Shown here piece after piece: positions 1-13,038 of a DNA stretch of 64,000 nucleotides. Below the pieces are notes generated by a model. It was not told the DNA's origin, did not search any database, and worked only from the letters and a program-made list of their open reading frames with translations. Positions within the stretch are counted from its first letter, which is position 1; each line of letters starts with the position of its first letter. A program made the position numbers and the translations under genes. Location: contig BRKX01000009.1 of assembly GCA_026008535.1 (NCBI GenBank), forward strand, positions 33,794,501-33,858,500. Direction: 5' to 3'. The stretch comes from Perilla frutescens. Lineage: Eukaryota; Streptophyta; Magnoliopsida; Lamiales; Lamiaceae.

Positions 1-536
1 AAAAATACTTTATTGGATATCTCATTTGCCCTAACATGCTTCTAAAGCTCATTAGCTCAAACTTTAGATGAGTATAGAATTAGCCACCTTGATTACGGAA
101 CGGAAGACGAGGCAACGAGCTGGTGGTTTTCATTAGTATTTCTCCGAGGCTCGATTCCTCCTACAAAAGTGGAATCGTCGACTTAGCGGTCTCCTTCGAA
201 GATTTTTAATAACATGATATTAAATAAGACTCAACTAATATTTCCTTAGCTAGGACTTAACATGGATAACACGACTTTGACTTAATAAGAGGATCGAGGA
301 TGATTTATTTTATTTAAGGAACTTCTCGACTCGATCTCTAAATTTTTAGACGGAAAATAACTCGAATATTTTATTCGAAATAAATTGAAATTAACTTGAA
401 TACCTTACTATAATTTAAACTTGAATATGGCTTGAAAGTAAAATAATTTAAAAGATTCGAAAAGATCGAAAAGAAGGGGTACGGGAATAGCCGAAAAGAA
501 CGGGGAACGAAACAGAAACAACACGGAGAAAAGAGG

Positions 537-660
537 AGGGGGGGCGCCGCGGGGCTACCTTGCCCCGGCGGGCCACCTAGCCCCGGTGGGCTCCCCGCCC
601 CCGGCGGGCTGGGACGCGGCCGAGGGAGGCATGGCGCGGCGGCGCCCACCCCCCCTCCGC
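537..660. repeat. GC-rich repetitive block inside the element C LTR
   Basis: A block of about 120 bases made of repeated CCCCGGCGGGC and CCCCGGTGGGC motifs, flanked on the right by a CT microsatellite (663-700). Its composition differs sharply from the AT-rich surroundings. It would lie in the R-U5 or untranslated leader part of the LTR. Confidence 0.6.
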
Positions 661-1412
661 GGGGCTCTCTCTCTCTTTCTCTTTTCTCTCTCTCTCTTCT
701 TCTGGGTTTCTTCAACGTGTTCTTCAACTGTTCTTCGTGTTCATTGATTTCTTCGACGAACACGAAGAACAACTAACCCGAATTTTTATAAAAACAACGA
801 ACTTGAATTTAACATGCAACAACATGCTTTTAACTTAAAAAGAATTTTAGTATTACAACGGCATATACACGTTAATCCTCCTTTAAATTAGATTAACGAC
901 AAAATCGTTAAATGTAGCTTGAACGGAATTTTAACGGAATAACGAGGCTAATTTTCTTAGAATGACAATAACGGTATTAGAATGAGAAATAATACATACA
1001 CGTTATTAACTTGGAATTTCAAAAAGAATCGAAATGTAACTTTAGACGAGCAATAATGAAGAACGCGAAGAACGTAAAGAACAGAAAGTAAATACGGAAT
1101 TTAAAGACGAAAAGAAATGGAATCGGGACCGACGAACAAGAATGGACGGGGTCAGATGCGTCGAAGGAATGTGGTTAGCTCGGTGTCTCGTCGAGTCGCA
1201 ACGGCGGCAGAGCCGCCTGCTACTATTTCAACGGCGCCCCTAGCACATTCTCTCACCGCATCCCTTCCACTCCACTCCGCTCGTCGTCTTGAAGAACACT
1301 CACGAAGAACGCTTTTTACTTCAACAGAACCTTCTCGGCTTTCAAAGCTTTTCACCTCTCGATTTAAAAGTGAAGGAAAAGAGTAAATGAGCAAGAAATG
1401 CTAAAGGGGTGG

Positions 1413-1426
1413 CCCCCTATATATAG
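1413..1426 (-). promoter_or_regulatory. TATA box of the element C LTR
   Basis: Minus strand CTATATATAGGGGG. It is placed as expected for an LTR promoter about 700 bases after the LTR start, with transcription running leftward out of the window. Confidence 0.5.
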
Positions 1427-2135
1427 GAAAAGTTTTGGCTTCCCTTGGAAGCCATTGCTGTGCAGGAATACTGCAAAAGCTATCCCGGGTTCGGTTAAAA
1501 GCTGTTTTATTCGATGTCGAGGTCCAAATGACTTCAGACACGAAATCTAAAAATACCGGGACACTCGTTGGCTCGAACACTAGTGAATCTACTCGATTCG
1601 TGAAGAAGCCGGGTTCGTCAGAAGAAAGACGAGCAAGGATTCCCTTTTTAGAATTACTTTTTACTATTCACTCAGACTGACAGATTCGGCTCCCGAGCGT
1701 TCGATTGACTTCGGAATGAAAATTCGTGAACGCCAACGGAATCCTTGAGTCATTTCCCATAAGAGGGGCCTGACAGAACTGAACTTGAATAAATGAGGAG
1801 GATTTCGTAAATTTCTCAAAACACGAACGCAAGTAAAAGTTAATATTCATTTCCATTTTCAAACACGTTTTCCTTCACCGGAAACTCAATTGACCTCGGA
1901 TTTGAAATCCGAAAATACCGGTGTGCTCCTTGAGTCAAAACCTTTCTAAAGAGACCATAGATGGCAATAAAAGAATTAAGATTATATTTTCTGAAAAGAC
2001 GATCTTTACGAAAACTGACTTCAAAAGTCGTGACTGACATCCAATCATAGCTAACCTTAATTAAATTCCTTCATTTAATTAATTAATTAATATCAACAAT
2101 TCTCTAAACCTCATACAAAAATCTGGGGTATTACA

Positions 2136-3846
2136 CCGGCATATTGCGGATGATATCGATGAGTGGAAGGTTGATGTTTACTTTAGACAAGAGTTTGTAA
2201 AACTCTTGGAATTGGTTATCTTGCTTCTCATTCCTCAATCAACATGGATAAAGAATTGGAGGAGTGTAGGGATTGGCGGCCTTGTAAAGTGTGGGCTCTT
2301 TCTTTGGTTCACTTTCTTGTTTGGGTTCCTCTTGCTCTTGTTGAGGAGCCTCACTTTCTTTTCCAACTTCTTTGGTTGGGCTTGGCTCTCCAACTTTGTT
2401 GTCAATCACCTTGCCTCCTCTAAGGACAGTGATGGCTTGAGCTTGCTCCGGTTGGCTTGGCAACTTACCCGGCTTGACTTGCTTGGCCAACTCCCCAACA
2501 GTCCCGACTATTTGCCCCATTTGAGTCTCGATCCACTTCATATAAGCTTCAACAGATTCGAACCTTTGTTGGGTAGCTTGAATGAAGGATTGCAAGGTAT
2601 CTTGCAATGTCGGCCTAGGTGGTTGGTTTGGTTGGGCCGGATATTGTTGCGGCCTTGGATAAGGTGGAGCTTGGCCACATTCGGCTTGTTGAGGTGGAGA
2701 TGGTTGTAGTGGTGGTTGTTAAGGAGGTTGTTGAGGTTGCCTCCAAGAGAAGTTTGGATGGTGCCTCCATCCTGGATTATATGATTGAGAGTATGGGTTG
2801 TAAGGTTGGCGAGGTTGGAACCTTTGAAGAGCATGAACTTGCTCTTGAAGAGCATAGAAATGAGCTTCTTCACTTGATTCCGGCTTGATCAACTTTTGAC
2901 ACATATTGGCCCCATGGCCGTACTCTCCACATATACCACACGTCTCAACCGTCATGGCTTGTTGAGGTGGTTTCTCGGAAGTCCAAAGCATCTCTACTTG
3001 CGTCATTAACTCGGCTAGTTACCTCGTCACATCATAACTAGGGTTGGCTTCATTCACTGAAGCTCTCCTCCCCCTAGCACTCTTTTGTTGAGAAGTCGTG
3101 GCCATTATCTCATAGATGTTTGAGACTTCTTCAGCGGTCCGACCTCTAATGTCTCCTCCCGCGGCTTTGTCTACTATGTATTGGAAGTTTTGAGAAAGCC
3201 CATCGTAGAAGAATTGGTTGAGCAACTCGGATGGGAGGTGGTGGTGCGGGCATTGTTGTTGGAGACCTCTAAAATGATCCCAAGCTTCATGGAAAGCTTC
3301 ACCCGGAGATTGGGCAAAGATGACGATTTGGGCTCTCAAATCTTGGGTCTTTTGATTGGATTAGTACTTGGCTATGAACTTTTGATAGACAGCATTCTAA
3401 TTGGCCAACGAATTGGCCGGGAGTGACATAAACCATGTCTTGGCACGATCCTTCAAGGTGTAAGGGAAACACCTCATCTTCAATTGGTCTTCGTTCAAAC
3501 CTTGCAAAGGAAAGGTTTGAACCACGACGTAGAACTCCCGAATGAAGTTCAACGCATCTTTAGCTGGCATCCCGTATAAAGATGGTAGTTGGCTAAAATG
3601 GATGTTCTTCAACTCGTAGTTCCTTGCGGCCTCTCCAAGAACTATACAAGATGTCGACGCACCTATCACGGGACGAGCGAAATCTCTCTTATTCTTAGCC
3701 GTATTAGCATTGGCGTTGTCGGGGTTAAGTTGGTGAGCCTCCATCTCCTCTTTCCAAGCAAACACGTCGATCCTCCTTGGTCTATGGATGTTGTCGAACA
3801 CGGAGGCTAATCTCCGATTGAGACTTTGTCTCCCTAGCATACACAA
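2136..3846 (-). pseudogene. Element A gag and start of protease, broken
   Basis: Decayed gag reading leftward from an ATG at 3846, aligning to B gag from CMLGR-SLNRRL onward. Visible blocks are the Retrotrans_gag core (3846-3397, then 3339-3019, with MRCFPYTLKDRAKTWFMSLP), a CCHC knuckle CGICGEYGHGANMC near 2920, and a Q/P-rich region. The TLQSFIQATQQRFESVEAY block (2600-2540) follows, and then the protease-proximal QFQEFYKLLSKVNINLPL close to 2136. Stops or frame breaks fall near 3396, 3340, 3010 and 2718. Gag would form the retrotransposon particle. This copy cannot make a full product. It ends abruptly at the element C LTR. Confidence 0.85.
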
Positions 3847-4041
3847 CCAAAAACATAAAAGGGATCAAACGCACCTGTGGAGCGAGAGGTGAAAGCATAA
3901 CAAACACAAGAAAATAAACATAAATACCAAACTACATAAAACAACACAAAAGGCACAAACACTAGACAAATACAAAATCATGAATACAAAATCAAACACA
4001 AAAGCAATTATAGCACCAAAAAGATAATATGCCTAAAGCCT

Positions 4042-4059
4042 TCCCTGGCAACGACGCCA
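4042..4059 (-). other. Primer-binding site of element A (tRNA-Asp type)
   Basis: Minus strand TGGCGTCGTTGCCAGGGA. It differs from the B site (7429-7446) at two positions, one C to T and one G to A, which fits decay by cytosine deamination. It lies five bases inside the LTR end at 4065. Confidence 0.85.
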
Positions 4060-4064
4060 AAATT

Positions 4065-5569
4065 TATTTCACTTCCAAATTATTTTTCGGTCTAGACTCG
4101 ACATGTAAAACTACTTCTAACCAAACCTACAATTAGACGGGGACATTTGTAGATGCAACGAGCTAACCCAAGTCGATCTCTCAAGGAAGACTTTGTGTGG
4201 GAAATTATCTAATTTGGTTATGCACGCAACATGTTTGAACGACGAAATACAAACCTAAACACTCTAATCATGGATTTTAAAGTTGATTTTAACTAAGGAA
4301 TTAAAATTTAACTAATACAGTGCAAATAACAACAAGATCAAGATTGGAATGAAAGGATTATGATAAGAGCATTAGGGTGTAGATTCTCTCATTGGTTTAT
4401 CACTTAGCTTGCTTCAAGTTGGTTATATTAATCTTAAACACACAATAGACCCCTCAAGTGGTTTAACTTCAATTACTGTCACCGTCTATCCATTAAACCC
4501 CTATTGGCTATATTGTACGAGCAAGATCAATGTTTTAGGTTTATGAACCCAATCCACCTAACGTTGAAGGAACCTTGGTCGGGATTTAGAATCTCCTTTT
4601 GGTCTCATCTAAAATCTAGTAATGCTAAGTAGTGATCAAGTACTCAACATGATAAAAATAATTCCAACAACAAAAACCAACCATCACAAGCATAGATCAA
4701 AACCATATCGATTCTCTACCCTCTAATGAAGAGATTAGCCCATAATCATGCTCAAAACAACACAAATATCATAAGAGTTCATCATCTCATAACCAAATTA
4801 AAATAACATAAACTTCTACAATATTCAATGTTTCAAGAGTTTTTGGGATAACCCCACAAATCAACTAAGCTAAAGAAAGAAAATACCAAGGGAAGGACCT
4901 CCTATCGAGCCTAACTTCCGCGGACAGCTCGGAGTCAGAACTTCTTCTTGTCTCTTCTTCTTTAACCAAAGCTTGATTGCCTCTCATCTTCCTCATTTTT
5001 TTCTCTCTTGAACAGTGGTGGTGGTAGTAAAAATGGTGTAGAAAAATGGTGAATGTAGTGAAGGTTTGTAGAGAGAAAAATGGAGATATGAAGAATGGAG
5101 AAGATGAAGTGATGTGTAAGTGTTGAATGATGAGAATGGATGATATCCCCAAAATAAATTGTGAGATATCAAGAGAGAGAGGGAGTGATCGATTGAGAGG
5201 GAGAAGAGTGGTGAGAGGTGAGAGAAACGTTGATGAGATGTGTGACAGTAAGAGAGCATTTAATGAGGAGGATTTTTAGCAAGATTTGTTGGGGATTTTT
5301 GGGCCAAAAGCTAAAACTAGCTTATTAGGGGAATTAAACCCTATATCCCTACCACTTATATTAGGATGGCCAAAAAGTCCCCTTTCATTAGATTATATCA
5401 AACTAGCCATGTGAAGAAAGTTGAGGGAAAGAAGCCTCATGCAAAGGATTGATGAAAAGTGGAAAGTCGAACGCACGTCCATAACTGATCGGGTGGAACT
5501 GGGCACCCCGCGCGCCGGTGGGGTGCCGCGCACCCACGCGGAATTCGGATGTCACGTACCTGCAGGGTA
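4065..5569 (-). repeat. Element A 5' LTR, downstream part
   Basis: Downstream 1505 bases of the A LTR, read leftward, ending GAAATA just before the primer site (the usual CA end appears mutated to TA). It aligns to B LTR sequence, for example the stretch around ACGGTGACAGTAATTGAAG. The bases GGGTA at 5565-5569 were duplicated when B inserted. Confidence 0.8.
5565..5569. other. Target site duplication GGGTA, left of element B
   Basis: GGGTA directly precedes the B 5' LTR and is repeated at 18421-18425 directly after the B 3' LTR. This sets the insertion limits exactly and shows B is one complete insertion. Confidence 0.95.
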
Positions 5570-7423
5570 TGTTTGGTGTTTATTTGTAGTGTTTTGTTGC
5601 ATAATTTTGCATGTTTCATTGGTATTTTCTAGTATTTTGTTCTAGTTTATCTATAGGTTTTGTGTGATTTTATTCTCTACTGCTCTTATGGTGGAATAAG
5701 CCAAGTTTTGGAAAACATGAGCTTTTGTACGAAATATTTTGATTTTTAGGTAATAAGGTGGCATGGAGCGAAGATAGGCCGAAAGAGTTGAACCCGGACC
5801 GGGAGAGATGAACCCGGAGGGAGAAGCCAAGGGCCCGCGGCCGCGCACATTAGACGCCCAAAGCCCCCGCAGCCGCGCGAGTCCCGCGCCCGCGCGAAGG
5901 TGCTCTCGGCGGAGACACCCCGCGGGCGCACGCATGCCCTGCCCTCCGTGGGCGCGCAATCTGCCCTGTTTCACCCGATCATCGCCAATCTACACTTGTG
6001 TCTCGGCTCTCCTTCATTTGGAAACAAGTACTCTTCTTCCCTCCTCATTTTGGAAACAAGAAATCCTTGAGCCACCCTAAGCTAAACCATAGGGGGTAGG
6101 GATTAATTCCCCTAAGCCCACTTTGTGGACTTTTTCTCCACAAAATCCTCCTCCCAAATCTCTCACAATTAATGTCCATCACCATCACCTTAAAACCACC
6201 TTTCCTCTCTCCTACGACCATACATCTCGCCATAGCCCTCTAGCTCTCTCTCCTCTCTCTCTCTCTCTTACGATCTCTTCTCTCCCCCTCTTATGAATTT
6301 AGATTTTGGGGATCAAAGGGGGGACAACTATCATTCATTCCATTCACTTCACTCTCACCCATACCATTCTCTTCATTCTCTTTTTCTTTCACACAGACTA
6401 CACACACTAATCTCTATACCATTTTCCTTCACCATTTCCAGCATCATCACCTTCAGAAGAGGGAAGAGGAGAAAAGGAAGAAGAAGAGAACCAAGCCAAG
6501 CAAGGTGAAGGGAAGACGAGAAAGGCCCGACGACGAGCCATCCGCGGAAGCTAAGCTCGGAGGAGGTTTCTCTTGTATTTTCTTTGTATTTCTTGGATGT
6601 TTGTAGGGATTTGTCCCAAAACTCTTGAAGGATACTTAATATTGTAGAACTTTGAGTTATTTACATTTGATTTATAAGATGACTTTCTTCTATGGTATTT
6701 GTATTGTTTTGAGCATGTTTAGTGGCTAATCTCTCTATTAGGGGGTAGAGGATTGATGTGGTTTTGATCTATGCTTGTTCTTGTTGATTGTTGTTGTTGG
6801 AATCATGTTTTTTCATGTTTAGGTAATTGATCACTACTTGAACATTGATATGATTTAGAGGAGTCTTGATTGTGAATCTAAATCTGGAAATTGGTTCCTT
6901 CAACGTTAGGTGCATGGGGTTCCTAAGCCTAATATGTTAATCTTGCTTATATGATATAGCTAAGAGAGGTTTAACGGATAGACGGTGACATGAATTGAAG
7001 TTAAACTAATTGGAAGGGTCTATTATATTTGTGAGAATAACATTATCAACTTGACTTAAGCATAGTGATAAAACCACTGAGAGAATCTACACCCTAATAC
7101 CTTAATCGAGCTTATTTCCTCTAACCTCGATTTAATTTGTGTTTTTGCGTTTAATTATCTTGCTTTATTATCTATTTCAAATTCCTAGCATAATCATCAT
7201 CAAACCACTTGTTAGAATGTTTAGATTTTATTTTAGTTGTTTTGTTGAAAGCATGTGTAGTCTTTAGATAATTCTTTCACATAAAGTCTTACTTGAGAGA
7301 TCGACTCGAGTTAAGCTTATTGCTTCTACAATTGACCCCGTCCAATTACGGGTGTGGTCCTAAGTAGTGTCTAGTGAGCATGAACCGGAAATTATAAGTG
7401 TAAATTTGTGGACCGCTTAAACA
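5570..7423 (+). repeat. Element B 5' LTR
   Basis: Starts TGTTTGGTG and ends TTAAACA, five bases before the primer site. The first 1.2 kb is nearly identical to the 3' LTR at 16552. The last part is not (see findings). It contains CCCGCGGCCGCGC-type GC motifs (5830-5930), CT-rich tracts (6240-6290), and purine-rich tracts near 6460-6500. Confidence 0.92.
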
Positions 7424-7428
7424 AATTT

Positions 7429-7446
7429 TGGCGCCGTTGCCGGGGA
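7429..7446 (+). other. Primer-binding site of element B (tRNA-Asp)
   Basis: TGGCGCCGTTGCCGGGGA, complementary to the 3' end of plant tRNA-Asp. This is where minus-strand DNA synthesis of the retrotransposon would start. Confidence 0.95.
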
Positions 7447-7617
7447 AAGCTTTTGAGAATTGTCTTTTTGGTGCTATAGTTGCTTTTATATTGTTTTAAA
7501 ATTGTGAATTTGTCATTGAAGTGTTTGTGTTGTTTGTGTAAGTTTGTTTTCGTGTTTATGTCCTTTTGTTTAGCTTTGATATCTCTTTCCGCAAGGTACG
7601 TTTGATCTCCATTTTAT

Positions 7618-9171
7618 TTGTATTTGTGTATGCTAGGGAGGCGAAGCCTCAATCGGAGACTAGCCCCCGTGTTTGACGACATCCATCGACCAAGAAGATT
7701 CGACTTGTTCGAGTGGGAGAGAGAGATGGAAGCTAACCCTTTCAACAACCCCGACAATGCTAATGCCAATGCTAATGCGGCTAGGAACATGAGAGACTTT
7801 GCTCATCCCATGATTGGGGCGTCGACTTCTTGCATAGTTCTTGGTGAAGCCGTAAGGAACTACGAGTTGAAGAACATTCATTTTAGCCAACTTTCCTCAT
7901 TCTACGGGATACCGGCCGAAGATGCTTTGAACTCCATCCGGGAGTTCTATTCTGTTGTTCAAACCTTTTCTCTGCAAGGTTTGAACGAAGATCAATTGAA
8001 GATGAGGTGTTTTCCTTACACCTTGAAGGATCGAGCCAAGACGTGGTTCATGTCTCTACCGGTCAATTCATTGGCCAATTGGAATGCCGTCTATGAGAAG
8101 TTCATGGCCAAGTACTACTCCAATCAAAAGACCCAAGACTTGAGAGCTCAAATTGTTACCTTCACCCAATCTCCGGGTGAATCGTTCCATGAATCTTGGG
8201 ATCGATTTCGAGGTCTCCAACAACAATGCCCTCACCACCATCTCGCACCCGAGTTGCTCAACCAATTCTTCTACGACGGGCTTTCACAAAATTTCCAATA
8301 TATGGTGGACAATGCGTCAGGAGGAGACATTGGAGGCCAGACCGCCGAAGAGGTCTCAAACATCTATGAGACCATGGCCACTACTTCTCAACAAAAGAGT
8401 GCTAGGGGAAAGAGAGCTTTTGTCAATGAAGCCAATCCTAATTATGATGTGACGAAGCAACTTTCCGAGTTGACAAGGCAAGTAGAGATGCTTAGAACTT
8501 CCGAGAGACCACCCCAACAAGTGCTGACCGTTGAGACTTGTGGGATTTGTGGGGAGTATGGCCATGGAGCCAACGTGTGCCAAAGATCGATCGAGCCAGA
8601 ATCAAGTGAAGAGGCTCATTTCCATGCTCTTCAAGAGCAACTGAATGCTCTCCAAGGCTTCCAACCGCGCCAACAATACAACCCCTATTGTCAAACATAC
8701 AATCCGGGGTAGAGAAATCATCCGAATTTCTCTTGGAAGCAACCTCAACAACCACCTCAACCACCACAACAACCGTCTCCATCTCAATAAGTCGGAGGTG
8801 GCCAAGCTCCACCTTATCCTAGGCCGCAACAATATCCGGCCCAACCGAACCAACCACCAAGGCCAACATTGCAAGACACATTGCAATCCTTCATCCAAGC
8901 CACTCAACAAAGATTTGAATTCGTTGAGGCTTCCGTGAAGAGAATTGAGACTCAAGTGGGCCAAATAGCCGGGACCATTAGAGAGTTGGCCAAGCAAGCC
9001 AAGCCGGGCAAGTTACCAAGCCAATCGGAGCAAGCTCAAGCAATCACCGTGCTTAGAGGAGGAAAGGTGATAGACAACAAGGTTGGAGAGCCGAGTCCAA
9101 CCAAAGAGGTTGAGAAAGAAGATGAGACTCCTTCACAACAATAAAAGGAGTCCGAGAAAGAAAGAGAATAA
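7618..9171 (+). pseudogene. Element B gag region, four nonsense codons
   Basis: Gag polyprotein, the structural protein of the virus-like particle. From the ATG at 7618: the Retrotrans_gag core at about residues 100-230 (MRCFPYTLKDRAKTWFMSLP), a CCHC zinc knuckle at residues 308-321 (CGICGEYGHGANVC), then a Q/P-rich linker and a Lys-rich end leading into protease. Stops in the same frame at 8710 (TAG), 8788 (TAA), 9142 (TAA) and 9169 (TAA) break it, with no frameshift, so it was once continuous with pol. An upstream start at 7612 is not excluded. The homologous product in element A aligns along its length. Confidence 0.9.
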
Positions 9172-12100
9172 GTGAAGAAGCCCACACTCCACAAGGCCAC
9201 CAATCCTTACAACCCTCCAATTCCCTTTCCAAGCCGGTTGAGGAATGAGAAGCAAGACACTCAATTCCAAGAGTTCTACAAACTCCTATCTAAGGTGAAC
9301 GTCAATCTTCCACTCCTTGATGTCATCCGAAATGTGCCGGCCTATGTCAAGTTCTTCAAGGAACTTGCTTCAAAGAAGAGAAAATTCGTGGAGGATGAGA
9401 AGATAGAAGTGTCCGAAGTGGCTAGTGCAATCCTACAACATCAACTACCACCCAAGCTTCGTGATCCAGGTAGTTTTACTCTTAAAATTGCTTTAGGAAA
9501 TGGCAAAGAAGCATGTGGTATGCTAGATCTAGGAGCCGGAATTAATTTGATGCCTTACTCTATTTATAAACAATTAGAGCTAGGTGAATTAAAACCAACT
9601 AGAATGTGTCTACAATTGGCGGATAGATCCGTTAGATATCCTATGGGAATAATAGAGGACATTCTAGTTAAGGTTGGTGGATTGATCATACCGGTTGATT
9701 TTGTTGTATTGGATGTGGGTGATGTGAAAGAAACGGGTAAAGAATACACTCTTCTCCTAGGTAGACCTTTTATGGCTACAACAAACACCTTGATTGATGT
9801 TAAAAATGGGACTTTAAAAATGTCGGTGTTAGGAGAAATGGTGTCTTTTTCCGTTCATGAAAACAAGGCTATTCCCGTCTCCTCATTTGAGGAAAATTGT
9901 TCTTACATAGATGCTATTGATGTCTTGGCCGAGGAGGTTTTCTTGCAGGAAATAGGTGCTCCTTGGAGAAGAGAAACCTCGTCCGAGGAGTTTGCTATGG
10001 ATGAAGTTTTCCTCAAGTGTGGGGGAGACGAGTTGTATGCCGAAGAGATGGAGATCTTGCTAGGAGAGGGTATGAGTCTCATAGAAATCATGGCCTCAAC
10101 CGAAGAGGAAGTGGAGCCTACTCACGAGCTTGAGCTCAAGGAGCTCCCATCTCATCTCAAATACGTCTTTCTTGACGATGAAGAAAAGAAGCCCATGATC
10201 ATTTTTTCCGGGCTCGAAAAAGATGAAGAAGACCTCTTAGTAGCCGTAATAAAGAAGAAAAAGCAAGCCATAGGATGGAGTCTTTCCGACATCAAAGGCA
10301 TTAGCCCCTCTACGTGTATGCATCGCATCATTCTAGAGGAAGGGGCTAAGCCGGTTCGTGAAGGGCAAAGGAGGCTCAACCCCGTGCTAATGGAAGTCGT
10401 AAAGAAGGAGATTCTTAAGCTTCTAGCGGAAGGGATCATTTATCCCATAGCCGATAGTGAATGGGTGAGCTCGGTCCATGTGGTGCCAAAGAAAGGAGGG
10501 ATAACGGTCGTTGAGAATGACAAAGGAGAACATGTGGCTACTCGAACCACCACCGGGTGGAGAATGTGCATTGACTACCAAAAGCTCAATGCCGCCACAA
10601 GAAAAGACCATTTTCCCCTTCCTTTCATTGATCAAATACTCGATAAACTTGCTGAATATAGTTTTTATTGCTTTCTTGATGGTTTATCGGGTTATTTTCA
10701 GGTGGCCATAGCGCTGGAGGACCAAGCCAAGACCCCATTCACGTGCCCGTTTAGTACATTTGCATGTCGAAGGATGCCGTTTGGACTATGCAATGCACCG
10801 AGCACTTTCCAAATGTGTATGTTCTCAATCTTCTCCGAAATGATTGGAGACTTCATTGAGGTATTCATGGATGACTTTTCGGTCTTTGGATCCTCATTTT
10901 CCGATTGTTTAGAGAAATTAGAACTTGTCTTGAAAAGATGCATAGAAAGTAGCCTTACTCTTAGTTGGGAAAAGAGTCATTTCATAGTTACTAGTGGCAT
11001 AGTGCTTGGTCATGTTGTGTCTAAAGAAGGAATGAGTGTAGACAAGGCTAAGGTAGATGTGATTGAAAAATTGCCTCCACCCGTTAATGTGAAAGGAATT
11101 AGAAGTTTTCTAGGCCATACCGGTTTTTACCGTAGGTTTATTAAAGACTTCTCGAAAATTAGCCAACCTCTATGCCATTTACTTGCTCAAGATGTTCCTT
11201 TTGAGTTTGATGACAAATGCTTGCATGCTTTTAATACTCTTAAGGAGAAATTAATCACCGCACCCGTTGTTGTTCCCCCTTATTGGTCTTTACCATTTGA
11301 GATAATGTGTGATGCATCAAATTCCGCCGTTGGCGCCGTTTTGGATCAACGTATTGATAAAATTCTTCGTGTAATTTACTATGCTAGCCTCACCTTGAAT
11401 AGTGCTCAAGTAAATTACACCACCACTGAAAAAGAATTGATTGACGTTGTGTTTTCATTGGATAAATTTAGATTCTACATTTTAGGTTCTAAAGTAATCA
11501 TGCATAGTGATCATGCGGCTCTAAGGCATTTGTTGACCAAACCACAAGCTAAACCTAGACTCATTAGGTGGATTTTGCTTGTGCAAGAATTTGATGTTGA
11601 GATTAAGGATAGGAAGGGGTGTGAAAACGTGGTAGCGGATCATTTATCGCGCCTCCCCGTTGATGAAAATTTCAATTTGTTGCATGAAAAAGGAATCGAT
11701 TGTGATACATTTCCATATGAGCATGCTCTTGAGCTTAATTCCTCTCCTTGGTATGCTGATATTGTCAATTATCTTGCTTGTGGTAAAATGAGACCTAACC
11801 TCTCTTTTCAAGAAAAGAAAATATTTTTGGCAATGTGTAGGTATTACTTTTGGGACGATCCACACCTTTTCCATTTGGGAAAAGACGAGGTAATTCGAAG
11901 ATGCGTCCCGAAAGAGGAGCAAACCGATGTTCTAGCCTTTTCCCACTCATCTCATTGTGGTGCTCATTTTGGAGGGCAAAAGACGGCTAGAAAGATCCTA
12001 CAATCCGGTTTGTATTGGCCTTCAATTTTTAAAGATGCTCACGGTTACTCCATTTCATGTGATAAGTGTCAAAGACTTGATAATATTGGGAGGAGAAATG

Positions 12101-13038
12101 AAATGCCTTTAAATATCAATCTTGTTGTTGAAATTTTTGATGTTTGGGGTATTGATTTTATGGGACCATTTCCTAACTCATTTGGTTTCAAGTATATCCT
12201 GTTAGCGGTCGATTATGTCTCAAAGTGGGTTGAAGCAATCCCCACTAGGTCTTGTGACGCTAATGTGGTTGTCAAGTTCGTGTAGGAGCATATTTTGAGT
12301 ATGTTCGGCTTCCCTAGAGCAATCATAAGTGACGGTGGAACTCACTTCACCAACAAGTTTTTTGCAAAATTGATGAAGAAAAATGGAGTGACTCACAAGG
12401 TGGCGACTCCATACCATCCTCAAACTTTTGGTCAAGTTGAGACGAGCAACAAACAAATTCAAAACATTTTGAAGAAGACCGTGAATGTGATGAGGAAGGA
12501 TTGGTCACAAAGGCTACCAAATGCTCTTTGGGCGTACCGGACGACTTACAAAACCATTCTAGGGATGAGCCCATACCACCTCGTTTATGGAAAAGCATGC
12601 CACCTCCCTGTTGAGATCGAGCACCGAGCCTATTGGGCTATAAAGGCGGTGAATTGTAATCTAGCAAGTGCGGAAAAGGAGCGAGCCTTGTAATTGTTCA
12701 AGCTCGATGAATTGAGAAACGAAGCCTACGACAATGCCAAGATTTACAAAGACAAAGTGAAGAGGCTACACAATAGGTGGATTGTCAGGAAAGAGCTCAC
12801 GTCGGGCATGAAGGTCCTCTTTTTCAATACTAGACTGCGGCTCTTTCCCGGTAAACTCAAATCACGTTGGAGCGGCCCATTTATCATTGAAGAAGTGTTC
12901 CCCTACGGAGTGGTCACATTGAAGAATCCGATGACGAATGTTACGTTCCAAGTGAACGGCCATCGAGTCAAGCCATACTATGAAGGGTTTTCGCATGAAG
13001 CCGATGTGGAGGAATTGAAACTTGTCAATTCCGATTGA
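9172..13038 (+). pseudogene. Element B pol: protease, RT, RNase H, integrase
   Basis: Ty3 polyprotein in the same frame as gag. In order: aspartic protease with DLGAG (residues 119-123 from 9172; relatives usually read DLGAS), and reverse transcriptase with catalytic CFLDG near residue 500 and FMDD near 565. Next come RNase H (MCDASNSAVGAVLD, near residue 711) and the integrase HHCC finger (HCGAHFGGQKTARK through CDKCQRL). The integrase core follows, with D (WGIDFMGP), D (SDGGTHF) and E (GQVETSNKQ). The C-terminal domain with LFPGKLKSRWSGPF ends at 13038 without a chromodomain. Nonsense codons at 12283 (TAG) and 12691 (TAA) cut integrase. All catalytic residues named remain. Confidence 0.92.

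Larger units (their letters stand above)
1..2135 (-). mobile_element. Element C: LTR of a Ty3-type retrotransposon (runs off left edge)
   Basis: Read on the minus strand, a sequence starting TGTAATACCCC begins exactly where the protease coding region of element A stops. TGTAAYACCCC is a common start of Ty3/gypsy (Tekay/Del-like) LTRs in plants. About 710 bases in there is a CTATATATAGGGG TATA box, so roughly 2135-1430 would be U3 and the rest R-U5. No primer-binding site was found before the left edge, so the LTR either continues outside or is a solo LTR. Bases 2136-2140 (ccggc) would be one copy of the target duplication. The partner is outside the window. No long coding frame is credible here. 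Confidence 0.6.

Noticed and set aside
371..772. 133-residue minus-strand frame in element C
   Set aside because: Low-complexity translation of the GC-rich and CT-repeat block; no similarity to a known protein.
2206..2709. 167-residue plus-strand frame
   Set aside because: Antisense of the element A gag; hydrophobic pattern is an artefact of the complementary strand.
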